Positions 23,374-33,018 of a stretch of DNA of 33,171 nucleotides are shown here, one piece after another. How positions within the stretch are numbered: the first letter of the stretch is position 1; each line of letters begins with the position of its first letter. Under the pieces are notes generated by a model. That model did not search any database. It saw only the letters and a list, made by a program, of their open reading frames with translations, and was not told where the DNA came from. The translations under genes were made by a program, and so were the position numbers. Origin of the DNA: Flavobacterium sp. BFFFF2 (GTDB taxonomy: Bacteria > Bacteroidota > Bacteroidia > Flavobacteriales > Flavobacteriaceae); assembly GCA_002256385.1 (NCBI GenBank), contig NKJD01000039.1, positions 1 through 33,171 on the forward strand, in the 5' to 3' direction.

Positions 23374-26292
23374 ATGAAAAACAACAAACTCGTTTCTTTT
23401 GCCTCCATCCCTCTTTGGCTGATTGCCTTTTTGACTGGTTGCCTATTTACTTCTGCGCAATGGAGCAACCGCTACAACGGCCAAGGTGACTATAGCGACC
23501 GATTTACGTCTGTGCAAACCGACGCGGCGGGCAATGTGTATTTGGCTGGTTCCACCATAAATTCTGGACAAAATCAGAACATTTTAATTCTCAAATTAGA
23601 CAGCAACGGAAATGAATTGTGGCGCACCGTTTTCGATGGCCCCTCATCTGGCGCCGATGCGGCATTATCCATGACCTTAGACAGTTCGGGGAATATTTAC
23701 GTTACGGGTTATGCCAAATTCAGTGCTTCCGGAACCGATGTGGTCACCATGAAATTGACCAATGCAGGCCAAATTACCTGGACCGCAAATTATGGGTTTA
23801 CAACCGACCAATATGAACAGGGAAATAGTGTGGTGGTTGACAGTGCAGGAAATGTGTTTGTGGCCGGGCAAAGTGACCCCGATTCTACCACCACGACCAG
23901 CGATGATTATGTGGTGTTAAAATACAATGCCCAAGGCGTACAACAATGGGTACAACGAACCAATGGAACCGGAAATGGCATTGATCGGCCTTCAAAAGTG
24001 GCGTTAGACCCCGCTGGCAACCCGGTTGTTACGGGAAGGTCAGACAACTTAGTGAATTACGATTACTTAACGGTTAAATACAACACCACTAATGGAACGC
24101 CTATGTGGTCGATGCGCTATGACCGCACACACAATGACTGGGCAACAGACATAGTGATTCACCCCACTTCGGGCAATATTTATATAACGGGCCGCAGTAA
24201 AAACACCACTTTTGACTACGTCACAATTTGCTATTCAGGCACGGGTGTACAGCAATGGGCAACCGTTTACGACTTTGGTATTGGCGATGACCGCGCCACC
24301 AATATAGCCCTTGATAACTCAGGCAATTTGTATGTGACGGGCCAAAGTGATGTAGGCACTGCAACTGTAAATTTTGATATTACCACGGTAAAATACAATG
24401 CCGCTGGCGCCCAGCAATGGGTGAAAACCTTTGGAGGCGCAGCCCAAAACGACGACATCCCTTCAGCTATTGCCGTGGACGCAGCAGGCTCTGTTTGGGT
24501 AACGGGCACCGTTGACACCGATGCAACCACCGCCATTGTCAATGATTTTTTAACCATAAAATACAATACTTCGGGCGTGCAACAATGGCAACAAACCTAC
24601 AATGCCCAAACCGCATCAAATGACTTTGCAAAGTCGATTGCTGTTGATGCGTCGGGCGCAGTAATCGTTGCGGGTTATGCGGAAATCATTCCTCAGAAAA
24701 ATGCGGTAGCCCTAAAATATTCCTCGGCTGGTTTGGTTCAATGGACCAAAACGGTTGATGCGGAAGGCGACAATTCAGACAAGCCAAACAGCTTGGCGTT
24801 GGATGCCAGCGGAAATGTTTTGGTCGCTGGTTCTGTTGTTGAATACGGAACAGATAAAAATTTTGCACTACAAAAAATAAATGCTACTGGCAATACGGCT
24901 TGGGTTCGGACCATTAATGGTACTTCGGTCGGTAGTGCCGATGCGGCCTTGGGCGTAGTAACCGATGCGGCTGGAAATATTTATTTGGCGGGTTATACCC
25001 ACAACAAAGGAACCTCCAGTGATTATACCGTTGCCAAATATGACACAGCGGGCACCCTGATTTGGAGTGCAAACTACGATTTCATTACCGAAACAGATCG
25101 GGCTTTGGCCATTGCTTTAGACGCCACCAACAATGTATATGTAACAGGTCGCAGCGACAGCGATGCCAGTAACACCATCACCAATGATGACATTGCGACC
25201 CTAAAATACAGCACCACAGGCACAGTCCTATGGACAAAAAGGTATAATGGAACGGGAAACGGGACGGACACCGGAAGGGTGATCAAAGTAAGCGCAAGCG
25301 GAAACGTTTACGTGGCAGGAAGAACCTGGAACGGCACCAATTTCGATGTGATTGTCATCAAGTACAACAGTGCAGGCGCGCAACAATGGGCTTATATATA
25401 TAACAGTACGGGTAACGAAGAAGCCTTTTTTATGGAAATCGATGCTTCTGAAAATGTATACGTGTTGGGGAATGCTGACAATGCTGCAGCTAACACAGAC
25501 TTGTTGACCTTAAAAATCAATAGTGCTGGCGTGCAACAATGGGTTAAAAAATATGACAGCAGTTTTGCAGATATATCCGATGCCATCAAAATCGACAGTC
25601 TTGGAAATTGCATCATAGGTGGCACCGTTGACACCGATTCACAAAGTACCACCCTCAATAATGATATGATTGTCATTAAATATGATTCGGCTGGAAATCA
25701 ATCGTGGTTGTATACGTATAATGGCACTTCCAACGCCGATGATTTCATCAATGATTTGGCCATTGACAGCAGCAATTCCATTTATGTTACAGGCGCTACA
25801 AATGGCCCGACAAACTATGATTATGCCACTTTTAAATTGACTGCGGCTGGCACGGCAAGCAATCCGGTTTTTTACAATGGCACCGCCAATGGTTCAGATA
25901 TTGCCCAAGATATTTTAGTAAAAAACACCTCGGTGTATGTAACAGGAAGCAGTTTTGGAACCAATGCGCAAAGTGACATTTTTACCATCAAATACGATGT
26001 CGCTACTTTAGGCAACAGCTCATTTGAAAACAACAACAACTCATTTTTTGTGTCGCCAAACCCTGCGAACCGCGAACTAAACGTGCATTTTACTTACACT
26101 TTAGGTGGAAGCCAGACTTACACTGCCTCACTCATCGACATGGCGGGCCGAAACGTTTTTGAACAGTCGGGCATCCAATCGGCTGGGGCAACCATGACGT
26201 TACCAACCTTGTCACCTGGCACTTATGTTTTAACACTTAAGTCCGATTCCCATGGCACTGCTTTCGGAACCGTAAAAGTGGCCATCTATTAA
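23374..26292 (+). CDS. Secreted SBBP-type beta-propeller protein with T9SS C-terminal sorting domain
   Basis: The protein has 972 residues. A signal peptide (WLIAFLTGCLFTSAQ|W) precedes about 16 repeats of about 50-60 residues with the pattern 'D..GN(V/I)YVTG.s....dy.t.KYn..G..qW...Y', the SBBP beta-propeller signature; 16 blades would build two propellers. Residues about 890-972 are a T9SS type A sorting domain (FVSPNPANRELNVHF, DMAGRNVFEQSG, LSPGTYVLTL, ending VKVAIY), which sends the protein through the type IX secretion machine and is usually cleaved at the surface. The ligand is unknown. A 28-bp gap to the P-loop gene downstream allows co-transcription. A lipobox-like TGC in the signal peptide is considered incidental because SAQ|W fits signal peptidase I. 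Confidence 0.93.
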   Translation: MKNNKLVSFASIPLWLIAFLTGCLFTSAQWSNRYNGQGDYSDRFTSVQTDAAGNVYLAGSTINSGQNQNILILKLDSNGNELWRTVFDGPSSGADAALSMTLDSSGNIYVTGYAKFSASGTDVVTMKLTNAGQITWTANYGFTTDQYEQGNSVVVDSAGNVFVAGQSDPDSTTTTSDDYVVLKYNAQGVQQWVQRTNGTGNGIDRPSKVALDPAGNPVVTGRSDNLVNYDYLTVKYNTTNGTPMWSMRYDRTHNDWATDIVIHPTSGNIYITGRSKNTTFDYVTICYSGTGVQQWATVYDFGIGDDRATNIALDNSGNLYVTGQSDVGTATVNFDITTVKYNAAGAQQWVKTFGGAAQNDDIPSAIAVDAAGSVWVTGTVDTDATTAIVNDFLTIKYNTSGVQQWQQTYNAQTASNDFAKSIAVDASGAVIVAGYAEIIPQKNAVALKYSSAGLVQWTKTVDAEGDNSDKPNSLALDASGNVLVAGSVVEYGTDKNFALQKINATGNTAWVRTINGTSVGSADAALGVVTDAAGNIYLAGYTHNKGTSSDYTVAKYDTAGTLIWSANYDFITETDRALAIALDATNNVYVTGRSDSDASNTITNDDIATLKYSTTGTVLWTKRYNGTGNGTDTGRVIKVSASGNVYVAGRTWNGTNFDVIVIKYNSAGAQQWAYIYNSTGNEEAFFMEIDASENVYVLGNADNAAANTDLLTLKINSAGVQQWVKKYDSSFADISDAIKIDSLGNCIIGGTVDTDSQSTTLNNDMIVIKYDSAGNQSWLYTYNGTSNADDFINDLAIDSSNSIYVTGATNGPTNYDYATFKLTAAGTASNPVFYNGTANGSDIAQDILVKNTSVYVTGSSFGTNAQSDIFTIKYDVATLGNSSFENNNNSFFVSPNPANRELNVHFTYTLGGSQTYTASLIDMAGRNVFEQSGIQSAGATMTLPTLSPGTYVLTLKSDSHGTAFGTVKVAIY

Positions 26293-26320
26293 AAAACTAC
26301 CAACCAAAAGATTATACATT

Positions 26321-27355
26321 ATGCAATCAAAAATTAAAAAAACCATTATATGCAAAGACATTACGGACTTTGCCATTGACAGAAGTAGAAATTTGACCTA
26401 CACGCCCAAAAAAGGCGACATCGCCATTTTTGAGGTCATTGCCATTGGCAAACACCACACCCTACAATCTGATTCCAAACGAATTATGACCATCGTGGAA
26501 GGGGACATCATTATGGCTGCATTTGCCAATCGGTATGCAACTGAACAGTTTGAAGGATATGTGCCGTCAGAACCTACGCAGCTATTGGACATTTTAGGTG
26601 CCGGTGGCGCCATTGGTGTTTTGAAATCAAAACACGCCAACTTTAAACACATTCCAGCAACCCAAGTAAAATTGGTTGGGTATGCGGTTGATCAGGATGG
26701 GGCCATTATAAATTCCATTTATTACAAAACACCCAAAGTGTCGTTTAACCAAACAGTGCCGAATGAGGCAAAAGTTATTTTGTCTATTGGATCGTCTATG
26801 GACAGCGGCAAAACAACCACTGCTGCCTTTTTGGCCAGAGGGTTAAGTGAATCGGGCAAAAAAGTAGCTTTTATTAAGCTTACAGGCACTTGTTATACCA
26901 AAGACATGGATTTGGTATATGACTGTGGGGCGCAGGCGGCTGTCGACTTTACCTCGGCAGGTTTTCCATCGACCTACATGTGCGAAAAAGAAGAACTCCT
27001 TGATTTGTATCAAACGTTGTTGCAGTTGTTGGCTTCGTCAAAACCCGACTTTATCGTCATGGAAATTGCCGATGGCTTGTTGCAACGTGAAACGGAATTC
27101 TTGTTGCGCGATCAATCATTTATGAACACCATCTCAGAAGTGATTTTGTCATGTGGCGACAGCTTAGCGGTGTTTTACGGCATTGAATTTTTAAAGAACT
27201 TAGGCATTCAGCCAGCTGCATTGAGCGGCGTGTTTACCATGAGTCCGTTGTTGATTCAGGAAGTGGTGGAACGCAGCAGCATTCCAGTGATGACCATAGA
27301 CGAATTAATGACCTCAAAAGTGTTGGCGTATTTTGATCCAACTTATGCAAACTAA
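26321..27355 (+). CDS. Uncharacterised P-loop NTPase, DUF1611-like
   Basis: The protein has 344 residues and no signal peptide or membrane segment. The N-terminal half (about 1-145) is a beta-rich domain (GDIAIFEVIAIGKH, GDIIMAAFANRYATEQFEGYVP). The C-terminal half carries a nucleotide-binding loop with G157, G163, K164 and T165 (IGSSMDSGKTTTA). The spacing G-x5-GK is one residue longer than a standard Walker A and matches what I recall of DUF1611 proteins, whose one characterised group includes a D-glutamate N-acetyltransferase. VAFIKLTGTCYTKDMD and FIVMEIADGLLQRET follow in the places of the family's switch-like and Walker B-like strands. The stop overlaps the ABC transporter start by 11 bp, so the two proteins probably work together. 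The substrate is unknown. Confidence 0.7.
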   Translation: MQSKIKKTIICKDITDFAIDRSRNLTYTPKKGDIAIFEVIAIGKHHTLQSDSKRIMTIVEGDIIMAAFANRYATEQFEGYVPSEPTQLLDILGAGGAIGVLKSKHANFKHIPATQVKLVGYAVDQDGAIINSIYYKTPKVSFNQTVPNEAKVILSIGSSMDSGKTTTAAFLARGLSESGKKVAFIKLTGTCYTKDMDLVYDCGAQAAVDFTSAGFPSTYMCEKEELLDLYQTLLQLLASSKPDFIVMEIADGLLQRETEFLLRDQSFMNTISEVILSCGDSLAVFYGIEFLKNLGIQPAALSGVFTMSPLLIQEVVERSSIPVMTIDELMTSKVLAYFDPTYAN

Positions 27356-29009
27356 AAAACAATTACTGGCAGCCTTTTCAACAGCAAATAAAACCCTCAT
27401 TTTTAGGGTTTTATTATGCAGCTTATCGACCGTTGTTGCTACCTTATTAATTCCAGTTTTTGTTGGGAAATACTATCAATTGGCTTTTCAAACGCATTCA
27501 ACGAGGGCTAAAATGTTTGATGTGGTATTCTTTGACATACAAAGTATAAGGGTGTTTTTCATTTGTTTTGCCCTGCTCATCGCGCTTAAATTTGCTTTCG
27601 ATTTTTGGACAAAATATGGCTTAGGTTTGGTCAACGAAAGGCTGTCAAAGTCGGTTCGTGAACAATTATTCCATGCGCAAATGAATGCCGATTTGACTTT
27701 TCACCAGCGCAAAGAAACCGGCTTGTATTTGCTGCGGTATAGTGGCGATTTAACGGCCATTCAAAATTATTTAACCAAGGGTATTATCATGTTTGCCAAT
27801 GATTGTACGCATTTGGTATTGGCGGTTGTCATTCTGTCCTTTTACAACAACACACTAACGGGTTTGTTGTTATTGTGCTTTCCCATCATTTTTGTAGCCG
27901 TCTTTTTATTAAACAAACGCCTGAAAATCATTACGGGCAAAAAGAGAGATGTTCGCTCAAAGAACTTGTCCTTTGTGGCATCCAGATTGCATGCTTTTTT
28001 GACCATTAAAGCCTTTAACCGACAAAATATTGAACAAGATAAATTTTTAAAAAACTCCGACAAACAATATGATTTTGGCCGGCAATATGCCTTTTGGTAT
28101 GCGTTGATTTACGCCTTGTTGCCTTTTATGTTGTATGGCATATTAGTAGGCGTTTTAGGCGTTGCTTATTATTTAAAACACCATCAAAATCAAGCTATTG
28201 ATGGGCATGACTTGGTCACTTTTATTATGACCTTGGTCAGTTCGATTCCCGTTTTTAAACGGATTTTAGGTGTGCATTTTATTTGGCAAACAGGCGATGT
28301 GTCTTTTAATAAAATTTTACCCATTTTAAACGGAAAAACAACGCCGACCATTTCCCAAAAACAGCCACTTGCCCCCGAGGGACGCATTGGCATGAATGAC
28401 GTGGCTTTTTCATACGCCGAAAACATGCCTGTTTTTGAAAAGCTCACGTTTCACATTGAACCCCATTCCACGGTTTTAATCAATGGTGGGCACCAAAGCG
28501 GCAAAAGCACTTTGTTTAAACTTTTACTAGGATTATATCAATGCAATACTGGATATATTTTGATTGATGGCGTCTATTTGCATGAATTTAATGAGTGGGA
28601 ATTACGCCGAAAAATGACGATTGCCTCTGACGAATTTCCGCTGTTGGGGAAAACCGTTTTTGAGGCGGTGTCTTATTCGCGCAAAGAGGACCGGCGAAAA
28701 CCGACCTTTGCTATGTTGAAACAGTTGGGATTTGCCCACGAAAATGACCAAGAATCCGTTTTAAACATGCCGATTTTTGAAGGCGGTAAAAACCTTTCAT
28801 ACAGTCAACGAAAATTGCTCAATTTGGCGCGGGCCTTGCTAACGAACAAAAAAATCATTTTATTGGACGAGCCTTTTGACGGCATTGATGCAAACGTGGC
28901 CGATCAAGTTGCTCAAGTGCTGAAAGGGTTTCAATCAGATCATACGCTGTTGGTAATTGACCGAAGCGTACCCAAAAGATTATCGTTTGATGCCACCCTA
29001 CAATTATAA
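27345..29009 (+). CDS. ABC transporter, fused membrane and ATP-binding domains, degenerate ATPase motifs
   Basis: The protein has 554 residues from the ATG that overlaps the preceding stop codon by 11 bp (a TTG at 27333 would add four). Residues about 15-310 form a type I exporter membrane domain with some six hydrophobic segments; residues about 340-554 are the nucleotide-binding domain. Walker A is intact (GGHQSGKST, K387), as is Walker B with catalytic Glu (IILLDEP, D508-E509). Other motifs deviate: the Q-loop position reads IASDEF with S428 in place of Gln, the signature is LSYSQ (484-488) instead of LSGGQ, and the H-loop reads VIDRS with D539 in place of the switch His. It is likely a half-transporter that dimerises and exports a molecule made or handled with the P-loop partner. 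Substrate unknown; transport by ordinary ATP hydrolysis cannot be assumed. Confidence 0.85.
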   Translation: MQTKKQLLAAFSTANKTLIFRVLLCSLSTVVATLLIPVFVGKYYQLAFQTHSTRAKMFDVVFFDIQSIRVFFICFALLIALKFAFDFWTKYGLGLVNERLSKSVREQLFHAQMNADLTFHQRKETGLYLLRYSGDLTAIQNYLTKGIIMFANDCTHLVLAVVILSFYNNTLTGLLLLCFPIIFVAVFLLNKRLKIITGKKRDVRSKNLSFVASRLHAFLTIKAFNRQNIEQDKFLKNSDKQYDFGRQYAFWYALIYALLPFMLYGILVGVLGVAYYLKHHQNQAIDGHDLVTFIMTLVSSIPVFKRILGVHFIWQTGDVSFNKILPILNGKTTPTISQKQPLAPEGRIGMNDVAFSYAENMPVFEKLTFHIEPHSTVLINGGHQSGKSTLFKLLLGLYQCNTGYILIDGVYLHEFNEWELRRKMTIASDEFPLLGKTVFEAVSYSRKEDRRKPTFAMLKQLGFAHENDQESVLNMPIFEGGKNLSYSQRKLLNLARALLTNKKIILLDEPFDGIDANVADQVAQVLKGFQSDHTLLVIDRSVPKRLSFDATLQL

Positions 29010-29040
29010 CAACAAGCTGCCAAATGTATCATCAACTGTT

Positions 29041-29048
29041 TATCTTTG
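29041..29048 (+). promoter_or_regulatory. Putative -7 box for the isoaspartyl peptidase gene
   Basis: TATCTTTG matches TAnnTTTG and lies 16 bp upstream of the ATG at 29065, so this gene probably has its own transcript despite the short 55-bp gap to the ABC gene. Confidence 0.45.
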
Positions 29049-29064
29049 GCTAAATTAAAGAGAA

Positions 29065-30108
29065 ATGAAAAATTGGACTGTTCTTTTATTGTTGGTTACC
29101 TATTTTACTTCGTGCCAACTATTTTCTCAATCAACAGACACTGAAAATAATACAATGATGAACGATCATTTTGGGTTGGTTTTGCATGGTGGCGCAGGGA
29201 ATATGGCTAAAAAAAACCTGAGTCCCGAATTGGAGCAGCAATACAAAGAAACCATGAAGCAAGCGCTATTGGTGGGGCATAAAATGCTGCAAGACGGCAA
29301 AAGCGCCGTTGATGTGGTGGAGGCTGTTATTCAAGTTTTAGAAGACGCCCCCATTTTTAATGCGGGCAAAGGCGCTGTTTTTACCCATGACGGACACAAT
29401 GAAATGGATGCGGCCATCATGGACGGCAAAACCAGAGACGCAGGGGCTGTGGCCAATGTGCAGCACATTAGAAACCCAATTAGTGCGGCCAAAGCCATTT
29501 TACAGAAATCAAAATTTGTGTTGTTGAGTGGCAAAGGTGCTGAAAAATTTGCCCAAGAAAATGGCGTCACACTGGTCGATTCTTCGTATTTCTTTTACCA
29601 ACCCCGTTGGGATGACTATTTAAAAATAAAGAATTCAAAAAACACAAAATTAGACCACGACACCCCAGAAGGCGGTGCCGAATTAAACAATAAAATCAAT
29701 AAATTCGGAACAGTAGGTTGTGTGGTTTTAGACCGGTTTGGGCATTTGGCAGCAGGCACCTCAACAGGCGGCATTGCCAACAAAGATTACAACCGAATTG
29801 GTGATTCCCCATTAATTGGTGCTGGCACTTATGCGAATGACGAAACCTGTGCCATTTCGTGCACTGGGCATGGCGAAGATTTTATCAGAGGCGTGGTGGC
29901 TTACGACATTGCGGCACAGATGGAATACAAACACCGAAGTTTAAAAAGAGCCGTGAAACACACCCTCGAAAAGCTTACCGCGCACAAAGGCCGTGGCGGC
30001 CTAATCGCCATTGATCAAAAAGGAAATATGATCATGGAATTCAACACCAACGGCATGTTCAGAGGAAACATCGACCAAAATGGGCTGCCCTTTGTGGCCA
30101 TTTATTAA
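29065..30108 (+). CDS. Isoaspartyl peptidase / L-asparaginase (Ntn hydrolase), exported
   Basis: The 347-residue plant-type (T2 family) asparaginase is made as a precursor that cuts itself to expose a catalytic Thr. The family start GLVLHGGAGNM lies at about residues 37-47, with FNAGKGAVFTHDGHNEMDAAIMDG in the alpha subunit. The autocleavage site is G215/T216 in KFGTVGCVVLD, followed by GTSTGGIANKDYNRIGDSPLIGAGTYA, which supplies substrate-binding residues. It hydrolyses isoaspartyl dipeptides or asparagine. The N-terminus is a signal peptide; C17 in YFTSC makes lipidation possible (imperfect lipobox), otherwise it is a soluble periplasmic enzyme. A TATCTTTG box precedes it. Confidence 0.94.
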   Translation: MKNWTVLLLLVTYFTSCQLFSQSTDTENNTMMNDHFGLVLHGGAGNMAKKNLSPELEQQYKETMKQALLVGHKMLQDGKSAVDVVEAVIQVLEDAPIFNAGKGAVFTHDGHNEMDAAIMDGKTRDAGAVANVQHIRNPISAAKAILQKSKFVLLSGKGAEKFAQENGVTLVDSSYFFYQPRWDDYLKIKNSKNTKLDHDTPEGGAELNNKINKFGTVGCVVLDRFGHLAAGTSTGGIANKDYNRIGDSPLIGAGTYANDETCAISCTGHGEDFIRGVVAYDIAAQMEYKHRSLKRAVKHTLEKLTAHKGRGGLIAIDQKGNMIMEFNTNGMFRGNIDQNGLPFVAIY

Positions 30109-30449
30109 GGCCGAAAATCACCGCTTTATTTAATTCCCATTACTTCATAAAATATTTTTTACCGCCGTAATTGGGGCATGCCTTCTGTTTCTTGATAGCG
30201 ATTAATTGATTTGTTTTTAGTTGTTTAGCTGCATTTATCAGGCAATAAAAAAATAGTTCGATGGTAGATAAACACCAAGCTAACTTTATTTTACTTGTAA
30301 CAATTTTGGTTTGATTCCGTCTGATGGGCTAATCATCAATCAAATCAATTCATCAATCATGCAAAGACGGACTCCTTTTTATGCTTTATTGTTAAGGAAA
30401 CAAGCCAGCGCTACTTCTAAAAATCTTTGCTCTTAAATTTTTTCTGCTT
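30109..30449. other. 341-bp intergenic region, no gene seen
   Basis: The sequence is A/T-rich, with one weak hairpin candidate just after the asparaginase stop (CCCATTAC at about 30138 versus GTAATTGGG at about 30167, one bulged T). Short ATCAAT repeats lie around 30333-30360. An AATCTTTG at about 30420 is one base off the -7 consensus and may drive the downstream barrel gene. No reading frame or RNA gene could be recognised. Confidence 0.4.
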
Positions 30450-32906
30450 ATGAAATCAGTGTTTTTTGCCCTGATGGGCTTGTTGTGTTTTGTTGCCAAA
30501 GCGCAGCCTGTGGTTACCACTTTGCAAGGTCATTCAACCATTAAAGGGCTTGACTGTAGCAAAGACGAAGTGGAGCGTCTCATTGCTGTTGAATCGGTGG
30601 GGGAACCCCGTTTTTTTAAAAATTTCCGCGTAACGGGTTGTCAATTTTCAGTAAAAGTGGCCTTGACAACAGGCAATTACAACCTCACCGTTTCTGGTTT
30701 GGGCTTAGAGTCAAAAACGGTTGCTTTTACAGTAAAAGAAATGGGGGCGCCCATTGAAATACCCGACATTGCCTTGCAACAACCCACCAACCAACTGAAA
30801 GAAGTGGTGGTGACGGGCATTAAAAAGCAGTATTTAAAGGTGGAGGCCGACAAAACCATCGTGTCGGTCAAAGAAAATCCGTTGCTGAACAGCGGCAGCA
30901 GCTTGGATGCCGTTAAAAAAGTGCCGGGTGTAATCACTTCACCCACGGGTGGTTTGTCGTTAAATGGCAAAGGCGTTCGCATTTACATTGATGGCGCGCC
31001 TTCCTCGTTGACAGGCACCGATTTGCTCAATTACTTGGCCACGCTACCAGCCAATGCCATTGAAAAAATAGAGTTGATTTACGCCCCAGGCGCCGCCTAT
31101 GATGCAAACACGAGTGGTTCCATCATTAACATCATTACTACCGCCAAACGCATGAAAGGCGTGAATGCGAGTTTTAACATCAATTATAATTTCAATAAAT
31201 ACCAAAAACCCAGTCCGCAAATTATGCTGAATGGAAAAGAGAAAAACCTGAGTTGGCAAACCATGTTGGGCTATAATTATATAGACAGCGAAAACAAAAC
31301 GCAGAGCAACCAGAATTTCGTCACCTTTAACCCCGCAGAACAACTGGTGCAACGCAGTTTTACAGTGACAACCCAGCGTAATTTTTATTTTAGAACGGGT
31401 ACCAATTATAAGTTGTCAAAAATGTCGAATTTGCTGCTTAACTACAACCTCAACTTGGGCAATGACCGTGGCGTTTTTGACTCATCAACCAATGGCAGCA
31501 CCATTGACTATGTCAACGAAGGGGTTTCAAAAACCAAACTCAACAACCACGAAATCAGCTTGCAATACAAAACCCGTTTAGACACCTTGGGGCAAACCCT
31601 TGACATTACGGCCTATACCAACTTATTTGACCGCAACCCCATTACCCAATCGTCGGGTTGGGACCGCATTGCCAACCAAAGGCAATACAACAGCGGCGAC
31701 CAAGATTTTGCCCTTAAAAATTATTACTTGAAAGCCGATTGGACTTATCCGGTTAAAAAATGGGACGCCTCATTTTCGGCGGGTACCAAATGGAATTTAA
31801 ACCAAATTACCAACAACGGAAAATACAATTTTAACAGCACCAGTCCAGGCATCTATGGCTCATTCATTGGGTTCGATTACCGCGAAACCAATTTGGCGGG
31901 CTATGTAGAAGGCCGAAAAAAATGGAAAAAATGGAGTTTTACAGGGGGCATACGCTACGAAGATTTTCAAGTAAATCGGCAGGCAAGTCAAAGTAGCCAA
32001 AACCTTCAGGTCGATTTTAGAAACCGCAACTTTTTCCCAAATTTGAATGTGTTGTACGAGATCAACGATGCAGTCCGATTAGGAGGTACCTATTCGCGTA
32101 AAATTGCCCAGCCCGATTACAATACATTGGATCCGAACAACAGTTCAAACTTTGACCGGTATAATAGTTCGCAAGGAAACCCATTGCTGAATCCGACCTT
32201 TTTTGACAATTATGAGGTAAAATTAACCGCCCTCGATTTTATTCAATTGGGAGGTAATTATTCGGTGGCCAAAGACAACAACCGTTTTTTAATGACCGCC
32301 GCGCCGAATAGTTTAATCAGCAACCAAACTTTTGCCCAATTTGACCGCATCAAAACCTTGAGTTTCTTTGCCTCGTTTCCCGTTCCACTTGATTATATTT
32401 TTAAAGGCAAAGCCGAATTTCAAAAACGGATGAACAACATTGATCAAATGAACTACATCTTTTTTAACATCAGCTACATTAAAACCACCGTTGATGGGTA
32501 CACCTTTTCGTTTGACAACAAGCCGATTATGAACTATGCGGCCCAATCGCAAATTATATTGCCATGGAACATTAAACAAACCATGGTGTACTTTATTTTG
32601 CCCGAAGGAAACTGGGAAATTTACCGTGTTACCAAACCAATTCAGCAATTTGACGTGTCGTTTCAAAAAGAGTTCATGAACAACAACCTAAAAGTAGGGG
32701 TGCATGCCTTTGACTTATTTAACCAAAACGAAATCAACGGGATTATTTCATCAACCAACTTAGAAAGCGGCTTTTACCAAAAACAAGACAGCCGTACTTT
32801 CCGCCTTTCGTTGACCTATAATTTTGGCAACGTCCGCCTGCAAAAAGACAACACCGACATTCAGGTAGACAAAGCCAAACAAGGCGGCGGCGGCATGATG
32901 AAATAG
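30450..32906 (+). CDS. TonB-dependent receptor-like outer-membrane beta-barrel protein
   Basis: The protein has 818 residues. A signal peptide (FFALMGLLCFVAKAQ|P) is followed by a beta-sandwich N-domain (about 20-110) that diverges from the usual carboxypeptidase-regulatory-like domain, with two Cys (GLDCSKDE and VTGCQF). The plug is at about 115-235 (KEVVVTGIKKQYLK, SSLDAVKKVPGVITSPTGG, VRIYIDGAPSSL, IEKIELIYAPGAAYDAN, GSIINIITTAKR), followed by an 'outer membrane protein beta-barrel' type barrel (LGGTYSRKIAQPDYNTLDPN). After the last strand (FRLSLTYNFGNV) there is a polar tail ending in GGGGMMK. There is no STN domain and no SusD partner. The substrate is unknown. It shares layout with the receptor at 20674-23106 but is only distantly similar. 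Confidence 0.9.
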   Translation: MKSVFFALMGLLCFVAKAQPVVTTLQGHSTIKGLDCSKDEVERLIAVESVGEPRFFKNFRVTGCQFSVKVALTTGNYNLTVSGLGLESKTVAFTVKEMGAPIEIPDIALQQPTNQLKEVVVTGIKKQYLKVEADKTIVSVKENPLLNSGSSLDAVKKVPGVITSPTGGLSLNGKGVRIYIDGAPSSLTGTDLLNYLATLPANAIEKIELIYAPGAAYDANTSGSIINIITTAKRMKGVNASFNINYNFNKYQKPSPQIMLNGKEKNLSWQTMLGYNYIDSENKTQSNQNFVTFNPAEQLVQRSFTVTTQRNFYFRTGTNYKLSKMSNLLLNYNLNLGNDRGVFDSSTNGSTIDYVNEGVSKTKLNNHEISLQYKTRLDTLGQTLDITAYTNLFDRNPITQSSGWDRIANQRQYNSGDQDFALKNYYLKADWTYPVKKWDASFSAGTKWNLNQITNNGKYNFNSTSPGIYGSFIGFDYRETNLAGYVEGRKKWKKWSFTGGIRYEDFQVNRQASQSSQNLQVDFRNRNFFPNLNVLYEINDAVRLGGTYSRKIAQPDYNTLDPNNSSNFDRYNSSQGNPLLNPTFFDNYEVKLTALDFIQLGGNYSVAKDNNRFLMTAAPNSLISNQTFAQFDRIKTLSFFASFPVPLDYIFKGKAEFQKRMNNIDQMNYIFFNISYIKTTVDGYTFSFDNKPIMNYAAQSQIILPWNIKQTMVYFILPEGNWEIYRVTKPIQQFDVSFQKEFMNNNLKVGVHAFDLFNQNEINGIISSTNLESGFYQKQDSRTFRLSLTYNFGNVRLQKDNTDIQVDKAKQGGGGMMK

Positions 32907-32985
32907 CGTGTTATTCTATTCTAAACTGGGGCAATTCACAAAGTTAAACGAAAGTATTTGCCCCTAGTTCATCCATCATTTTTTC

Positions 32986-33018
32986 AACAGGAGACGCCAA
33001 TTGGGCGTCTCTACTGTT
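32986..33018 (+). terminator. Hairpin after the last receptor gene (terminator or dispersed palindrome)
   Basis: GAGACGCC (32991-32998) and GGCGTCTC (33004-33011) pair perfectly around a 5-nt loop. The stem continues with AACAG/CTGTT after a 2-nt bulge. Only a short run of T follows. The GAGACG.../...CGTCTC palindrome type recurs in many bacterial genomes, so it may be a repetitive element serving as terminator. It lies 79 bp past the stop codon. Confidence 0.6.
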
